Of a DNA stretch of 64,000 nucleotides, positions 52,504 to 62,709 are shown piece by piece (position 1 is the stretch's first letter; every line of letters begins with the position of its first letter). The stretch is from Paenisporosarcina sp. FSL H8-0542 (GTDB lineage: Bacteria > Bacillota > Bacilli > Bacillales_A > Planococcaceae), in NCBI RefSeq assembly GCF_038632915.1, contig NZ_CP152050.1, forward strand, positions 2,697,001 through 2,761,000, given 5' to 3'. Made by a program: the position numbers and the translations under genes. The notes beneath the pieces were generated by a model. The model saw nothing but the letters and a program-made list of their open reading frames with translations, made no database searches and was not told the DNA's origin.

Positions 52504-55500
52504 ATGTCTATTCATGTTAAAAGGTATCAAAAGTTCGTTGCTACAGCAGCCACAGCAGCTTTAGTCGCATCTACACTTCCGATTGCCGCTTCTGCAGCAT
52601 ACAGTGACGTACCAAGTACACTTAAAGCAGCAGTCAATTACGTAACAACCGAAAGTATCTCACAAGGGTATAGCGAATCAACATTTGGAACAAACGATTC
52701 ATTAAAACGTGGAGATGCGGCAATCATGATTGCTAAAGCAATCGGTCTTAATGTGGCCACCGCACCAAAATCTACTTTCACAGATTTAAATGTACGAGTT
52801 GAAGGTTCAGTTAACGCTCTATTTGCAGCTGGAATAATTAATGGAAAAACGAAAACATCTTTCGATCCAGATGCTAAAATCACTCGTGGCGAAATGGCTA
52901 AAGTTTTAGCAATTGCATACAAGTTAGATGGCACGGGGGTTAACAACACATTTACAGATGTAAATAATCGCTGGGATTCATATGTAAACGCACTATTAAA
53001 AGCTGGTTTGACTGAAGGGAAAACAGACACTACATTTGGTTCAAACTTAGCGGTGACTCGTGGCGAAATGGCTATGTTCCTATATCGTGGTAAAGACATG
53101 AACCAAACAACTGACAAAGTAGCACCTACTTTCACTTACACAGGAGCTACTTCTATAAATGTTGCACACAATGGCCAATTTGCTGTTCCAGTTGTTACAG
53201 CTACTGATAACAAAGATGCTAGCGTTCCCGTTAAAACAACAATTCGTAACAGTGAAGGTGCTGAAATCAGCACGATTAACACAGCTAACTCAGGTACGTA
53301 CACGATAACATATAGTGCGGAAGATAAAGCTGGAAACAAAGCAACTAACTTAGTGTTAACAGTTACTGTTGCGGCACCAGTAGTGGTTACACCACCAATA
53401 ACACCCGGTAATCCAAATCCTTTCACACTATCACTAATGCATACAAACGATACACATGCAAATTTGGATAATGTGGCAAAACGCATCACGGCAATAAAAG
53501 AAGTGCGCGCTGCGAAGCCAAACGCTCTATTACTTGATGCTGGGGATGTTTTCTCGGGAACTTTATATTTCAATAAGTTCCAGGGAAAAGCAGACTTAGA
53601 TTTCATGAATTTAGCTAAATACGACATGATGACATTAGGTAACCATGAGTTCGATCTTGGTTCTACTCCAGAAGGTCACAAAGCGCTTGCTGATTTCATC
53701 AAAGATGCTGAATTCCCAATTGTCAGCAGTAACGTTGATTTCTCAGCAGATGCTAACTTAAAAGATTTAAAAAATAGCGGCGTTGGAATTAATCCTACAG
53801 GCGGCAAAATGTATAACACAGTTATTAAAAATGTAAATGGAGAACGTATTGGATTCTTCGGATTAACAACAGAAGAAACGGCTGAAATTTCAAGTGCAAA
53901 AGATGTGAAATTTAAAAATTACATTACATCTGCAAACTCAGCTGTAGATGAGTTGACACGTCAAGGTGTAAACAAAATCATCGCAATCACTCACCTTGGC
54001 TATGATGACAATCCTGCATTCGACAATGATCTACTTCTTGCGAAATATGTTGATGGAATTGACGTAATCGTAGGCGGTCACAGCCATACAAAATTGGATG
54101 CACCAGTTCAAGTAAACTTGGATGAATATGGTGTAGCGAAGAGCCCGACAATTATCGTACAAGCCTACCAATACAGTGAATTCCTTGGAACACTGGATGT
54201 AACGTTTGACAAAAACGGAATTGTAACAGGTAAAACAGGTGGATTAATCACGATCTCTTCAAAAACTGAAGATGCTGAAGCGAAAGCTTTGCTGCAACCT
54301 TATGCTGATCAAATCGCAACAATTAAACTCGAAGAAACTGGAGCTACAGCTGTTTCAGCTTTAGACAACCCACGATCAAGTGATACCGGTCCAAGTGTTC
54401 GTTCAAACGAAACTAAATTAGGTAACTTGATTGCAGACGGTATGCTTTGGAAAGCAAAACAATTCAATCCAAACGTGGTCATATCAATGCAAAATGGTGG
54501 CGGTATTCGCGCTCCTATCAACTCTGGTCCAATTACAGTCGGTGAAGTATTAACAACTTTGCCATTCGGTAACACATTGGCAACAATGAACCTTTCTGGT
54601 ACTGAAATCAAAACAGCTTTAGAGCACAGTGTTAGCCAATCACCGAAAGAAAGCGGTGGATTCTTGCATATTTCTGGTATGAAATTTACTTACGACAGCA
54701 CACTTGCAGTCGGTAGCCGTGTTACTTCAATGAAAGTTGAAAATACTGACGGTTCATTCTCAGATATTGTTCCAGCAAGCAACTATGTAATCGCGACAAA
54801 CGCATTTACAGCTAAAGGCGGAGACGGCTACACAGTTTTCAAGAATGCATATGAAGCAGGCCGCGTAACCGACCTTGGCGCTGCTGACTGGGAGAACCTT
54901 CGTGACTACGTTAAAAACTTAGGCACAGTCGACCCTCAAATTGAAGGTCGTATCGTAAACACAGCATCAGTAGTTATTCCAGGTCCTTTTACGTTGTCAT
55001 TGATGCACACCAATGATACTCACGCTCGTTTAGACAATGCTGCAAAACGCTTAACCGCCATTAAAGAAGTTCGTGCAGCAAAACCTGATGCATTGTTACT
55101 TGACGCTGGGGATGTCTTCTCTGGAACATTATATTTCAACAAGTTCCAGGGACAAGCGGACCTTGCTTTTATGAATTTGGCCCAATATGATTTCATGACT
55201 CTTGGAAATCACGAATTCGATCTTGGCTCATCACCTGATGGCCATCAAGCACTGGCTAATTTTATTAAAGACGCAGAATTCCCGATTGTCTCAAGTAACG
55301 TGGACTTTTCGGCAGATGCAAACTTAAAAGATTTGTTCAACGATTCGACTGGTATTGATCCGGTCGGCGGTAAAATGTACAACACGATTATTAAGAATAT
55401 TAATGGTCAGCGAGTTGGATTCTTTGGTTTGACAACGGAAGAAACAGTTCAAATTTCAAGTGCCAATGATGTGACGTTCAAAAATTACATCACTTCTGCA

Positions 55501-56820
55501 AATGAAGCAGTAGAAGAACTGGAAAGCCAAGGCGTAAACAAAATCGTGGCAATTACCCACTTAGGTTTTGATGATAATCCTGCCTTCGATAACGATCAAT
55601 TATTAGCGAAGCATGTAGATGGCATTGATGTAATAGTCGGTGGCCATAGTCATACACAATTAAAAGCTCCTGTCGAAGTGGCAGTAGACGAAAATGGTGT
55701 GGCAAAGGACTTAACAATCATCGTACAAGCCTACCAATATGGTGACTTCTTAGGCACGCTGGATGTGACTTTTGATAAATCAGGTATCATTACTGCGCAC
55801 AATGGACAATTGATCGCAACTGCTGGCAAAGCGGAAGATGCGCAAGCAAAAGAATTGCTTCAACCTTACGCTGATGAAGTTGCCACAATTAAAAATGAAC
55901 CGACAGGCGCTACTGCACTTGAAGAACTAGCGAACCCACGCCTTGGACCTACTAGTATGGAGAGTGTCCGGGCAAATGAAACAAAACTTGGAAATCTAAT
56001 CACTGACGGCATGCTTGATAAAGCGAAAGAATATAACTCCAAAGTTGTGATTGCAATGCAAAACGGCGGAGGAATTCGAAATCCAATAGACGCAGGACCA
56101 ATCACAGTTGGCGAAGTGTTGACTACCCTTCCATTCGGTAATACGCTTGCAACCATGACACTGTCAGGTGCGGAAATCAAAATGGCACTTGAACAAAGCG
56201 TCAGTCTAGCACCAGGCGAAAACGGTGGATTCTTGCATATTTCTGGTATGAAATTTACTTACGACAGCCGCCTAGCAGCTGGAAATCGTGTTACTTCGAT
56301 GAAAGTCAAAAACACAGATGGCTCTTTCTCGGATATCAATTTAACATCTGATTATGTAATTGCGACGAACGCATTCACTGCAAAAGGTGGAGACGGCTTT
56401 ACAATTTTCAAAAATGCTTACGACCAAGGTCGTGTTACAGATTTAGGTTTATCAGATTGGGAAAATTTACGAGACTATGTTCAAAAATTAGGTACTGTAA
56501 ATCCACAAATTGAAGAACGTATTTTGGACGATGCTAAAGCTCCTGTTGAACCGACTGGACCATTTGAAGTTACTCCGGAAGAATTTTCTGGATCTGCTGA
56601 GACACCAAAAACATTTATTGGCGATGTTATTGTAACCATGGAAAACGCTCAATTACTTCAACATGCAACAATTACAGGCGACCTGGTGCTCAAAGGAACT
56701 TCTTCAACTAACTTGTCATTCTTGAACATTCAAGTTGAAGGCAATATGGACCTTTCTGGACTAGATTTAAACAATGTTAGCCTTGATGGCATTCAAGTGG
56801 ATGGCGACATCATTTTCTAA
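52504..56820 (+). CDS. SLH-anchored protein with two tandem 5'-nucleotidase domains
   Basis: 1438 residues behind GGGGGA. A signal peptide (1-31) is followed by three SLH motifs (about 32-205; LKRGD, ITRGE, VTRGE), one Ig-like/HYR domain (about 207-295), a Pro-rich linker, then nucleotidase 1 (about 306-820) and nucleotidase 2 (about 825-1345). A short repetitive tail (about 1360-1438) resembles a pentapeptide/beta-helix stack. Both nucleotidases keep MHTNDTHA, DAGDVFSG, GNHEFDLG, GGHSHT and MQNGGGIR, so both should be active. Normal enzymes carry one. It lies 38 bp upstream of the endonuclease gene in one operon. Confidence 0.95.
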   Translation: MSIHVKRYQKFVATAATAALVASTLPIAASAAYSDVPSTLKAAVNYVTTESISQGYSESTFGTNDSLKRGDAAIMIAKAIGLNVATAPKSTFTDLNVRVEGSVNALFAAGIINGKTKTSFDPDAKITRGEMAKVLAIAYKLDGTGVNNTFTDVNNRWDSYVNALLKAGLTEGKTDTTFGSNLAVTRGEMAMFLYRGKDMNQTTDKVAPTFTYTGATSINVAHNGQFAVPVVTATDNKDASVPVKTTIRNSEGAEISTINTANSGTYTITYSAEDKAGNKATNLVLTVTVAAPVVVTPPITPGNPNPFTLSLMHTNDTHANLDNVAKRITAIKEVRAAKPNALLLDAGDVFSGTLYFNKFQGKADLDFMNLAKYDMMTLGNHEFDLGSTPEGHKALADFIKDAEFPIVSSNVDFSADANLKDLKNSGVGINPTGGKMYNTVIKNVNGERIGFFGLTTEETAEISSAKDVKFKNYITSANSAVDELTRQGVNKIIAITHLGYDDNPAFDNDLLLAKYVDGIDVIVGGHSHTKLDAPVQVNLDEYGVAKSPTIIVQAYQYSEFLGTLDVTFDKNGIVTGKTGGLITISSKTEDAEAKALLQPYADQIATIKLEETGATAVSALDNPRSSDTGPSVRSNETKLGNLIADGMLWKAKQFNPNVVISMQNGGGIRAPINSGPITVGEVLTTLPFGNTLATMNLSGTEIKTALEHSVSQSPKESGGFLHISGMKFTYDSTLAVGSRVTSMKVENTDGSFSDIVPASNYVIATNAFTAKGGDGYTVFKNAYEAGRVTDLGAADWENLRDYVKNLGTVDPQIEGRIVNTASVVIPGPFTLSLMHTNDTHARLDNAAKRLTAIKEVRAAKPDALLLDAGDVFSGTLYFNKFQGQADLAFMNLAQYDFMTLGNHEFDLGSSPDGHQALANFIKDAEFPIVSSNVDFSADANLKDLFNDSTGIDPVGGKMYNTIIKNINGQRVGFFGLTTEETVQISSANDVTFKNYITSANEAVEELESQGVNKIVAITHLGFDDNPAFDNDQLLAKHVDGIDVIVGGHSHTQLKAPVEVAVDENGVAKDLTIIVQAYQYGDFLGTLDVTFDKSGIITAHNGQLIATAGKAEDAQAKELLQPYADEVATIKNEPTGATALEELANPRLGPTSMESVRANETKLGNLITDGMLDKAKEYNSKVVIAMQNGGGIRNPIDAGPITVGEVLTTLPFGNTLATMTLSGAEIKMALEQSVSLAPGENGGFLHISGMKFTYDSRLAAGNRVTSMKVKNTDGSFSDINLTSDYVIATNAFTAKGGDGFTIFKNAYDQGRVTDLGLSDWENLRDYVQKLGTVNPQIEERILDDAKAPVEPTGPFEVTPEEFSGSAETPKTFIGDVIVTMENAQLLQHATITGDLVLKGTSSTNLSFLNIQVEGNMDLSGLDLNNVSLDGIQVDGDIIF

Positions 56821-56858
56821 GCACCCAGAAAAAATTCAAATAGACTGGAGCGTACTTA

Positions 56859-58670
56859 ATGACTTACTTAAAACGTAAAAAGACTAGTCTCCTTGGACTG
56901 GTTTTCATCTTATTACTCAGTATGGTCATACCTTACACATTACAAGTGGCAAAAGCCGAAGAAGTTAAGACAGTGTCAGATGCCATTGCCAACAACAGCG
57001 GTAAAGCAACCGTTCGCGGCTATATTATCGGACATATTAACAGTGCCACAAATGTCTCCAAAACTAATCTGCCTGACGATTTCAACTTCGCTATTGCAGA
57101 TCGTGCAGACGAGACAAATGTAAATAACATGCTTTTCGTAGCTGTAACTTCTAGTTTCCGAAGTGATTGGGGATTAAACTCAAACCCTTCACTTATCGGA
57201 AAACAAGTTGACATTTCAGGTGACCTGACAGCGTACTTTACAAAGCCTGGTTTGAAAAACCCTTCAGCTATTGCATTTTCAACCATTGAAGAACCAATTG
57301 AGGTAACACCGATTACACCAGAAAAAACATTCAATTTCACAAATATACAAACGAATAAAATCACTATCGATGACCCAAGTATTTCCGTTACGATGGACAG
57401 TTCTTCGAAAATCACAGAAGGCCTCTTTGTAATAGGAGCATATGGTGAATTTCATGGACAAGGATTCTCGTCGAACAAACTGACACTTAATCCAGTATCT
57501 GCAGAAGCAATTTTTGATTTCAAAGGTAATATTGCTTCCAAAGTTGTGGTGGATGGACCGAACGTCAAGGAAATCCGTGGCGCTGAAAACATTCAAGCCC
57601 TAACTTTCATTAACGGTGCTAATCCTGAAACAATCGCATATACGAACGTAAAAGGCGAGGTAATTGACTACCCTGCAGATCCGAATGCAAACCATTCACC
57701 AATCCTGGCAAATACATTCACGAACAAATCAGTGAAAACAGGTGAAACCATCACCATAAACCTAGCTGAACATTTCACAGATGTGGATAACGATGAGTTA
57801 ACCTACACGTCTACACTTGGTACAATTACAGATTGCGTATTGACATTATCACTAGCTGAAGGCTCGTATATTGTCGGAGTTACAGCAACTGATGGCGAAT
57901 TCGAAGTAACAGGAAGCTTCTCAGTAACTGTATCAGATACTGAAATCCCACCTACCGCTGGTGATTATTACAAAGATGCAGAAGGTAAACAAGGTCAAAC
58001 GCTAAAAACAGCTTTACACGATATCATAAAAAATCACAAAGTCCTATCATATGACGCGGTTTGGGCAGCTCTCCGCGAAACAGACGAGGATCCGAACAAC
58101 CCGAACAACGTCATCTTGTTCTACTCAAAAGTATCAAGCCCGAAAAGCAATAACGGCGGGAACACAACTAACTGGAACCGGGAACACGTTTGGGCAAAAT
58201 CACATGGCAACTTCGGCACAAGCAACGGCCCAGGTACTGATATCCATCACTTGCGACCAACCAACGTTCAAGTTAACAGCTCCCGAGGAAACCTTGACTT
58301 CGATAACGGCGGAAGTCCAGTAAGTGGCTGTAATGGTTGTTTAAAAACAGGCAGTTCATTCGAGCCACCTGATAGCGTCAAAGGCGACGTTGCTCGCATG
58401 CTCTTCTACATGGCAACACGCTATGAAAAAGGAGATAAAGTGGATTTAGAACTGAACAACAATTTAAACAATGGTTCAGCACCATACCATGGTAAACTGT
58501 CCATATTGCTACAATGGCACAACCAGGATCCTGTTGATGCATTCGAAGCGAACCGCAACAATGTCATTTACAGCATCCAAGGAAACCGCAATCCTTTCAT
58601 CGATAACCCACAATGGGTAGAATCAATTTGGAATGCAGCTAATCCAAACGAATTGGAAGAAGCATCATAA
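56859..58670 (+). CDS. Secreted endonuclease I-family nuclease with accessory domains
   Basis: 603 residues behind GGAG. A signal peptide (1-34, AKA-EEV) is followed by a DUF6359/OB-fold-like domain (about 35-145), a beta domain, a cadherin-like domain (about 285-365) and endonuclease I (about 370-595). The nuclease carries NWNREHVWAKS and GTDIHHLRPTN (catalytic His and metal ligands) as in B. subtilis Bsn and Vibrio EndA. No SLH or LPXTG anchor, so released or weakly bound. With the preceding 5'-nucleotidases it would turn extracellular DNA/RNA into nucleosides and phosphate. Confidence 0.92.
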   Translation: MTYLKRKKTSLLGLVFILLLSMVIPYTLQVAKAEEVKTVSDAIANNSGKATVRGYIIGHINSATNVSKTNLPDDFNFAIADRADETNVNNMLFVAVTSSFRSDWGLNSNPSLIGKQVDISGDLTAYFTKPGLKNPSAIAFSTIEEPIEVTPITPEKTFNFTNIQTNKITIDDPSISVTMDSSSKITEGLFVIGAYGEFHGQGFSSNKLTLNPVSAEAIFDFKGNIASKVVVDGPNVKEIRGAENIQALTFINGANPETIAYTNVKGEVIDYPADPNANHSPILANTFTNKSVKTGETITINLAEHFTDVDNDELTYTSTLGTITDCVLTLSLAEGSYIVGVTATDGEFEVTGSFSVTVSDTEIPPTAGDYYKDAEGKQGQTLKTALHDIIKNHKVLSYDAVWAALRETDEDPNNPNNVILFYSKVSSPKSNNGGNTTNWNREHVWAKSHGNFGTSNGPGTDIHHLRPTNVQVNSSRGNLDFDNGGSPVSGCNGCLKTGSSFEPPDSVKGDVARMLFYMATRYEKGDKVDLELNNNLNNGSAPYHGKLSILLQWHNQDPVDAFEANRNNVIYSIQGNRNPFIDNPQWVESIWNAANPNELEEAS

Positions 58671-58681
58671 ACAAGCCTCCT

Positions 58682-58713
58682 CCCCTTCATCATCATGATG
58701 AAGGGGCTTTTTT
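58682..58713 (+). terminator. Terminator of the nucleotidase-nuclease operon
   Basis: CCCCTTCATCA/TGATGAAGGGG stem followed by CTTTTTTTTG. Confidence 0.88.
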
Positions 58714-58738
58714 TGCAATGTAAGACTCAAAATTCTTA

Positions 58739-58763
58739 CCCCCTCCCTCCCTCCCTCCCTCTC
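58739..58763 (+). repeat. CCCT tetranucleotide microsatellite
   Basis: About five CTCC repeats just downstream of the operon terminator; prone to slippage but in untranslated sequence. Confidence 0.7.
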
Positions 58764-58909
58764 TGTCGTATTGGACATGCTGCCTATTTACATAGAAGAA
58801 ACTCATTTCACATATTAAATTTTCCCAAGGATTGTTCCGTTTTTATATTGGAACAATTCTTTTTACAATCTATTGCTACTGTAATTCTTAATAAAATCCG
58901 TATGATATT

Positions 58910-58936
58910 TTTACAATTTTCACACAAAAAATCACA
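58910..58936 (+). promoter_or_regulatory. Possible PhoP repeats upstream of the stalk-pstS operon
   Basis: TTTACA (58910), TTCACA (58919) and ATCACA (58931) resemble the TT(A/T/C)ACA PhoP repeats, but their spacing (9 and 12 instead of 11) is imperfect. A weak -10 (TAATAT) follows near 58943. Tentative; the gap 58764-59052 holds nothing else I can name. Confidence 0.35.
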
Positions 58937-59052
58937 CCAGCTTAATATAACCAGTCTACAATGACTTTAGTAGTGAGTAATTAGACTGGGAGGAGAGGTA
59001 TTTACTGGTTTTTATTTATTTTATTTGAACTATAAAAGAGGAGGAAGAAAGA

Positions 59053-60843
59053 ATGAAGCGCCAAGTAACTAGTTTATTTATTGTATCCGCTGTTTTATCG
59101 GGTAGTTTATTTGCTCCCGTAGCAATTAATGAAGCACATGCTGCAGTCGTGCAACAAAATATGACTGTAAAAAAAGAAATGGTCTTAGTTGAGGGTATGG
59201 AAAAATCAGTTTCATTTATTGAGATCAACAAGATTAAGCTTCACTCCGTACAAGAATTGGCTAAAATGATGTCTGCTTCCATCACTTACAATCAAAAAAC
59301 AAAAACATATACGATTACAAAAGGAATCGGGAAAAACAAAAAAACAATCCAGTTAACTCAAAACTCCAATGTTTATGTAGTGAATGGTAAAAAAAGTAAG
59401 TTAGGGATTCCAGCAAAGCTAGAACAAAAAACATTATTTGTCCAAGCAACACCCCTCGTTAAAGCATTAGGTGGAGATATATTAACAGATAAAAACCTAT
59501 TAATCTCTGTAAATGGTAGTTTTAAACTTGGATCTTCCAAATTAATGGTAGACGGTACCGGAAAACAAGTGAATACGTTCACTGTAAACGGCAAACAGCT
59601 TTATTCTGTTCAAGATATCTCAAAATTATTTTCTGCAACCACAACAATCGGAAAGAATAATGAAATCACTCTTTCTAAGCAAGGTAAAACTTTGAAATTT
59701 AAATTATTAAGCAAGGTATTACAAAATAATGGAACATCCATGAAGTTAGTAGCAAGTCCTGTCCACGTGAAAGGCATTGTTTACGCTGATCTGAACGATA
59801 TTGTTACTGCATTTGGAGGTGATGTTCAAAAGTTAAATAGCAGTTTATTTGTTGCAACTTCTGGTTTAGTAAGTGGAGATACGTTTGCGCCACAATTCAT
59901 TAATGAAAAAACACTGTTAGTTACTAATAATGATCGTTCAGTGCTATTAGACACCCAAACTAAAAAAGCAAGCTGGACAATTAATGCAACAGATTTAATT
60001 GTTTCACCCAATGGCAAAAAAGCTGTTTATTCGGACGAAACAGGATTTATGCATTTAGTCGACTTTGAAACGAAAATGGATACTGTTGTAAATGCAGAAG
60101 ATGACTCACTTAAAGTTGAATTTGTTTGGTCATCTGATGGAACAAAGGTTTACTTCCTTCAAGGAGATAAAAACGAAAAAATTTCATATATGACAATTAC
60201 TGATGGTAAGGTTACAAAAGTTTTTGAAGATAAGCTGACCTACAAGTCGGATTTACATTTATCTTTTGATGGAAAAAAAGTTCTGTATGTAGTGGGTAAA
60301 GAAGGAACGACAAAATATACAGATGATGACAAAACAGATGTGGACTCTATCGATTTAACTGGCACTGAGCCTCAGATTTACTCTATAGACCTTGAGAGCA
60401 AAGAAGTGAAAGCAGATCAATTGACCACGACGAATGATAATAAAGTTTTCTCTATGTTCCTAAAAAATGCGGGCATCGTGTATTTAAGTGCTAAGACAGA
60501 TAGTGAAGAGCTTCCAGAGTTAAAGATTTTATATGGAGTGGATGAAACGACTGTACTTGTTAAGAACAAAGACATTATTTCATCTCTGGTAACACCACAA
60601 GGAAAACTAGTGATTCTAGTTGCTGAAGAAAACAGCATGAGCACACTTTACGAAGTAAATACAGATACAAAAGGGTTAAGAAAATTAGCTCAAACTAACC
60701 TTCAATTAACATCATTCACAACTTCTCCTGACGGTAAGTCACTTGTTGCGACTACACCGGGTGAAGACGGCGAAATTGTGGTTGTATGGAAAAACGGTCA
60801 ATTTGAAGCATTAACGAAAAATAAAGGAGCGAATAACAAATGA
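59053..60843 (+). CDS. Secreted stalk/beta-propeller protein coupled to pstS
   Basis: 596 residues behind GAGGAGG. A signal peptide (1-30, AHA-AVV) precedes two copper-amine-oxidase-N-like stalk domains (about 45-265; KLHSVQELAKMMSASITYN, then a parallel QLYSVQDISKLFSATTTI block). The rest (about 275-590) has WD40/TolB-like propeller blades (SPNGKKAVYSD, SSDGTKVYFLQ, SFDGKKVLYV, SPDGKSLVAT). It ends in TGA overlapping the pstS ATG by four bases, so translation is coupled. An extracellular partner or anchor for PstS is a reasonable guess. Confidence 0.8.
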   Translation: MKRQVTSLFIVSAVLSGSLFAPVAINEAHAAVVQQNMTVKKEMVLVEGMEKSVSFIEINKIKLHSVQELAKMMSASITYNQKTKTYTITKGIGKNKKTIQLTQNSNVYVVNGKKSKLGIPAKLEQKTLFVQATPLVKALGGDILTDKNLLISVNGSFKLGSSKLMVDGTGKQVNTFTVNGKQLYSVQDISKLFSATTTIGKNNEITLSKQGKTLKFKLLSKVLQNNGTSMKLVASPVHVKGIVYADLNDIVTAFGGDVQKLNSSLFVATSGLVSGDTFAPQFINEKTLLVTNNDRSVLLDTQTKKASWTINATDLIVSPNGKKAVYSDETGFMHLVDFETKMDTVVNAEDDSLKVEFVWSSDGTKVYFLQGDKNEKISYMTITDGKVTKVFEDKLTYKSDLHLSFDGKKVLYVVGKEGTTKYTDDDKTDVDSIDLTGTEPQIYSIDLESKEVKADQLTTTNDNKVFSMFLKNAGIVYLSAKTDSEELPELKILYGVDETTVLVKNKDIISSLVTPQGKLVILVAEENSMSTLYEVNTDTKGLRKLAQTNLQLTSFTTSPDGKSLVATTPGEDGEIVVVWKNGQFEALTKNKGANNK

Positions 60844-61700
60844 ATATCTTGAAACGATTTACAGCAGCGGCACTAGTGGTTGTCGCATCAGTGGGTTTAA
60901 CTTTTGGTGGAATAACAACAACAGCTCAGGCAGCAACAAGTGGGAAAATCGTCGTTGCAGGTTCTTCTGCTTTATTACCTTTAACACAACAAGCTGCAAA
61001 AGAATTTAAAAAAGCTAATCCTAAAGTTTCTATTTCGGTATCAGGTTCTTCTTCAATTGCTGGTCCTCAATCTGTTATGAAAGGTTCAGCAACAATAGGC
61101 GCAGCTGACTGGGATGCAACCAAAGCTGTTCCTGGATTCAGCGCATTTGATAGTTTAAAAGCTCACAAAATTGCAGTTATTCCATTTGCAACAATCACTC
61201 ACAAATCAAATCCGGTAAAAAATTTATCAACAAAACAGCTTCAAGATATTTTTTCAGGGAAAATTAAAAACTGGAAGCAAGTTGGTGGAGACGATTCAGA
61301 AATCGTTGTAGTAAATCGTAAACATGGTTCTGGTACACGTGTTAACTATCAAATGAAGGCTTTAGCTGGAAATGATTTTATGTCAAAAGGTGAAAATTAT
61401 AAAGAAGTTAGCAGTAATGGAGATATGGTTAAAAATGTCGGAGCAAATCCAAATGCTATCGGTTATACAGATTTAGCTTATGTAAAAGGTGATATTAAGG
61501 CTCTTAGCTTCAACGGTGTATCTGCAACTACGACAAACGTTGTGAATGGTAACTATAAAATTTGGGGTTATGGATACTTATTGACAAAAGGCACTCCTAA
61601 AGGTGCTGAAGCTGCATTTATTAAGTTCATTCAAAGCAGTAAATTCCAAAATGGTTCTTTAAAGAAACTAAAGTTTATTCCTATTAGTGCAATGAATTAA
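60840..61700 (+). CDS. pstS: PstS-like phosphate-binding protein without lipobox
   Basis: 286 residues. A Sec signal peptide cut near AQA-ATS, then VVAGSSALLPLTQQ, VSGSSSIAGPQSVMKGSATIGAADW, VNRKHGSGTRVNY and NPNAIGYTDLAYV, the phosphate-site loops of PstS. Firmicute PstS proteins are normally lipoproteins; this one contains no Cys at all, so it must be released or held by another protein. Overlap with the upstream stalk protein gene points to that partner. pstC follows after a hairpin. Confidence 0.92.
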   Translation: MNILKRFTAAALVVVASVGLTFGGITTTAQAATSGKIVVAGSSALLPLTQQAAKEFKKANPKVSISVSGSSSIAGPQSVMKGSATIGAADWDATKAVPGFSAFDSLKAHKIAVIPFATITHKSNPVKNLSTKQLQDIFSGKIKNWKQVGGDDSEIVVVNRKHGSGTRVNYQMKALAGNDFMSKGENYKEVSSNGDMVKNVGANPNAIGYTDLAYVKGDIKALSFNGVSATTTNVVNGNYKIWGYGYLLTKGTPKGAEAAFIKFIQSSKFQNGSLKKLKFIPISAMN

Positions 61701-61707
61701 GTTAAAT

Positions 61708-61756
61708 CTATGTTTACCATAAACATAGAAAGCCAGCTCTAATCAGAGCTGGCTTT
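61708..61756 (+). terminator. Two hairpins in the pstS-pstC gap
   Basis: TCTATGTTTA/TAAACATAGA followed by a 12-bp perfect AAAGCCAGCTCT/AGAGCTGGCTTT and AAATTAG. The weak T-tract suggests partial termination or mRNA stabilisation, giving more PstS than PstCA. Confidence 0.65.
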
Positions 61757-61777
61757 AAATTAGTTTGGAGGATTTTT

Positions 61778-62707
61778 ATGGCAAAGATCGCACATCCACT
61801 ACCCACTGTAAATGTTTCATTTGCAAAAAATCAAATGAAGAAAATGAAACTTAACTACTTTAATAATCGATTATTTCAAGTCTTCTGTTTTACTAGCGCA
61901 CTTTTCATGGGACTTGTTCTTTTCGCTCTTGTTCTTTTTATCGGGCGGACAGGATTTTTAGTCTTTAATGATGTTTCTCTGACTGAATTTCTCTTTTCTA
62001 CGACTTGGGAGCCTTATGAAGAAAAGTATGGTGCTGCCGTCTTTATCATAGGTACACTTTCTTTGACCGCATTAACCCTGTTGTTTGCTGCACCGATTTC
62101 CATAGGACTAGCAATATTCACGGTTGAAATCGCACCAGAATCACTAAAACGTATAATTCGGCCTGTTTTGGATTTACTCGTGGGGATTCCGTCTATTGTC
62201 TATGGCTACTTAGGTTTGACCATTCTTTTGCCGTTTTTAAGACAAGTGACTGGAAGTCTGTTAGGAGATGGTTTGTTAGCTGCAGCGATTGTTTTGACGA
62301 TTATGGTATTACCTACGATTTCAAGAATTAGTGATGATGCGATCACTGCTGTTCCTCGGGAGCTAAGAGAAGCGAGTTATGCTATGGGGAGCACAAGATT
62401 TCAAACAGTGTTTGGGATTGTTTTGCCAGCAGCAAAATCGGGGATATTTACTGCAATCATTTTAGGGATGGCTCGGGCCATTGGTGAAACGATGGCTGTT
62501 GTTATGGTGATAGGGAATACAGCACAACTACCAACTGATTTGGTCACACCAACCGCTGTACTTACCAGTAATATCGTTAACCAAATCATTGATGTTGAAT
62601 TTGAATCAACATGGAGTAATGCCTTGTACATGATGGCTTTCATTTTATTAATTATCTCGTCACTTATGATTGTCCTAATCCGCAAACTTCGTCCAAAAGG
62701 GGTATAA
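61778..62707 (+). CDS. pstC: Phosphate ABC transporter permease PstC
   Basis: 309 residues behind GGAGG. Six membrane helices; the typical TWEPYEEKYGA periplasmic stretch after helix 1, and the EAA loop REASYAMGSTRFQTVFGIVLPAA that docks the ATPase. ARAIGETMAVVMVIGN near 230 is strongly conserved in PstC. It pairs with PstA two bases downstream to form the membrane channel for phosphate. Confidence 0.95.
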   Translation: MAKIAHPLPTVNVSFAKNQMKKMKLNYFNNRLFQVFCFTSALFMGLVLFALVLFIGRTGFLVFNDVSLTEFLFSTTWEPYEEKYGAAVFIIGTLSLTALTLLFAAPISIGLAIFTVEIAPESLKRIIRPVLDLLVGIPSIVYGYLGLTILLPFLRQVTGSLLGDGLLAAAIVLTIMVLPTISRISDDAITAVPRELREASYAMGSTRFQTVFGIVLPAAKSGIFTAIILGMARAIGETMAVVMVIGNTAQLPTDLVTPTAVLTSNIVNQIIDVEFESTWSNALYMMAFILLIISSLMIVLIRKLRPKGV

Positions 62708-62709
62708 GT

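Noticed and set aside
52638-53627. Minus-strand ORFs of 165 and 163 codons
   Set aside because: Antisense shadows of the large nucleotidase gene, caused by its codon use.
58739-58763. Phase-variable promoter tract
   Set aside because: The CCCT repeat lies downstream of a terminator and over 280 bp from the next start, with no promoter boxes around it.
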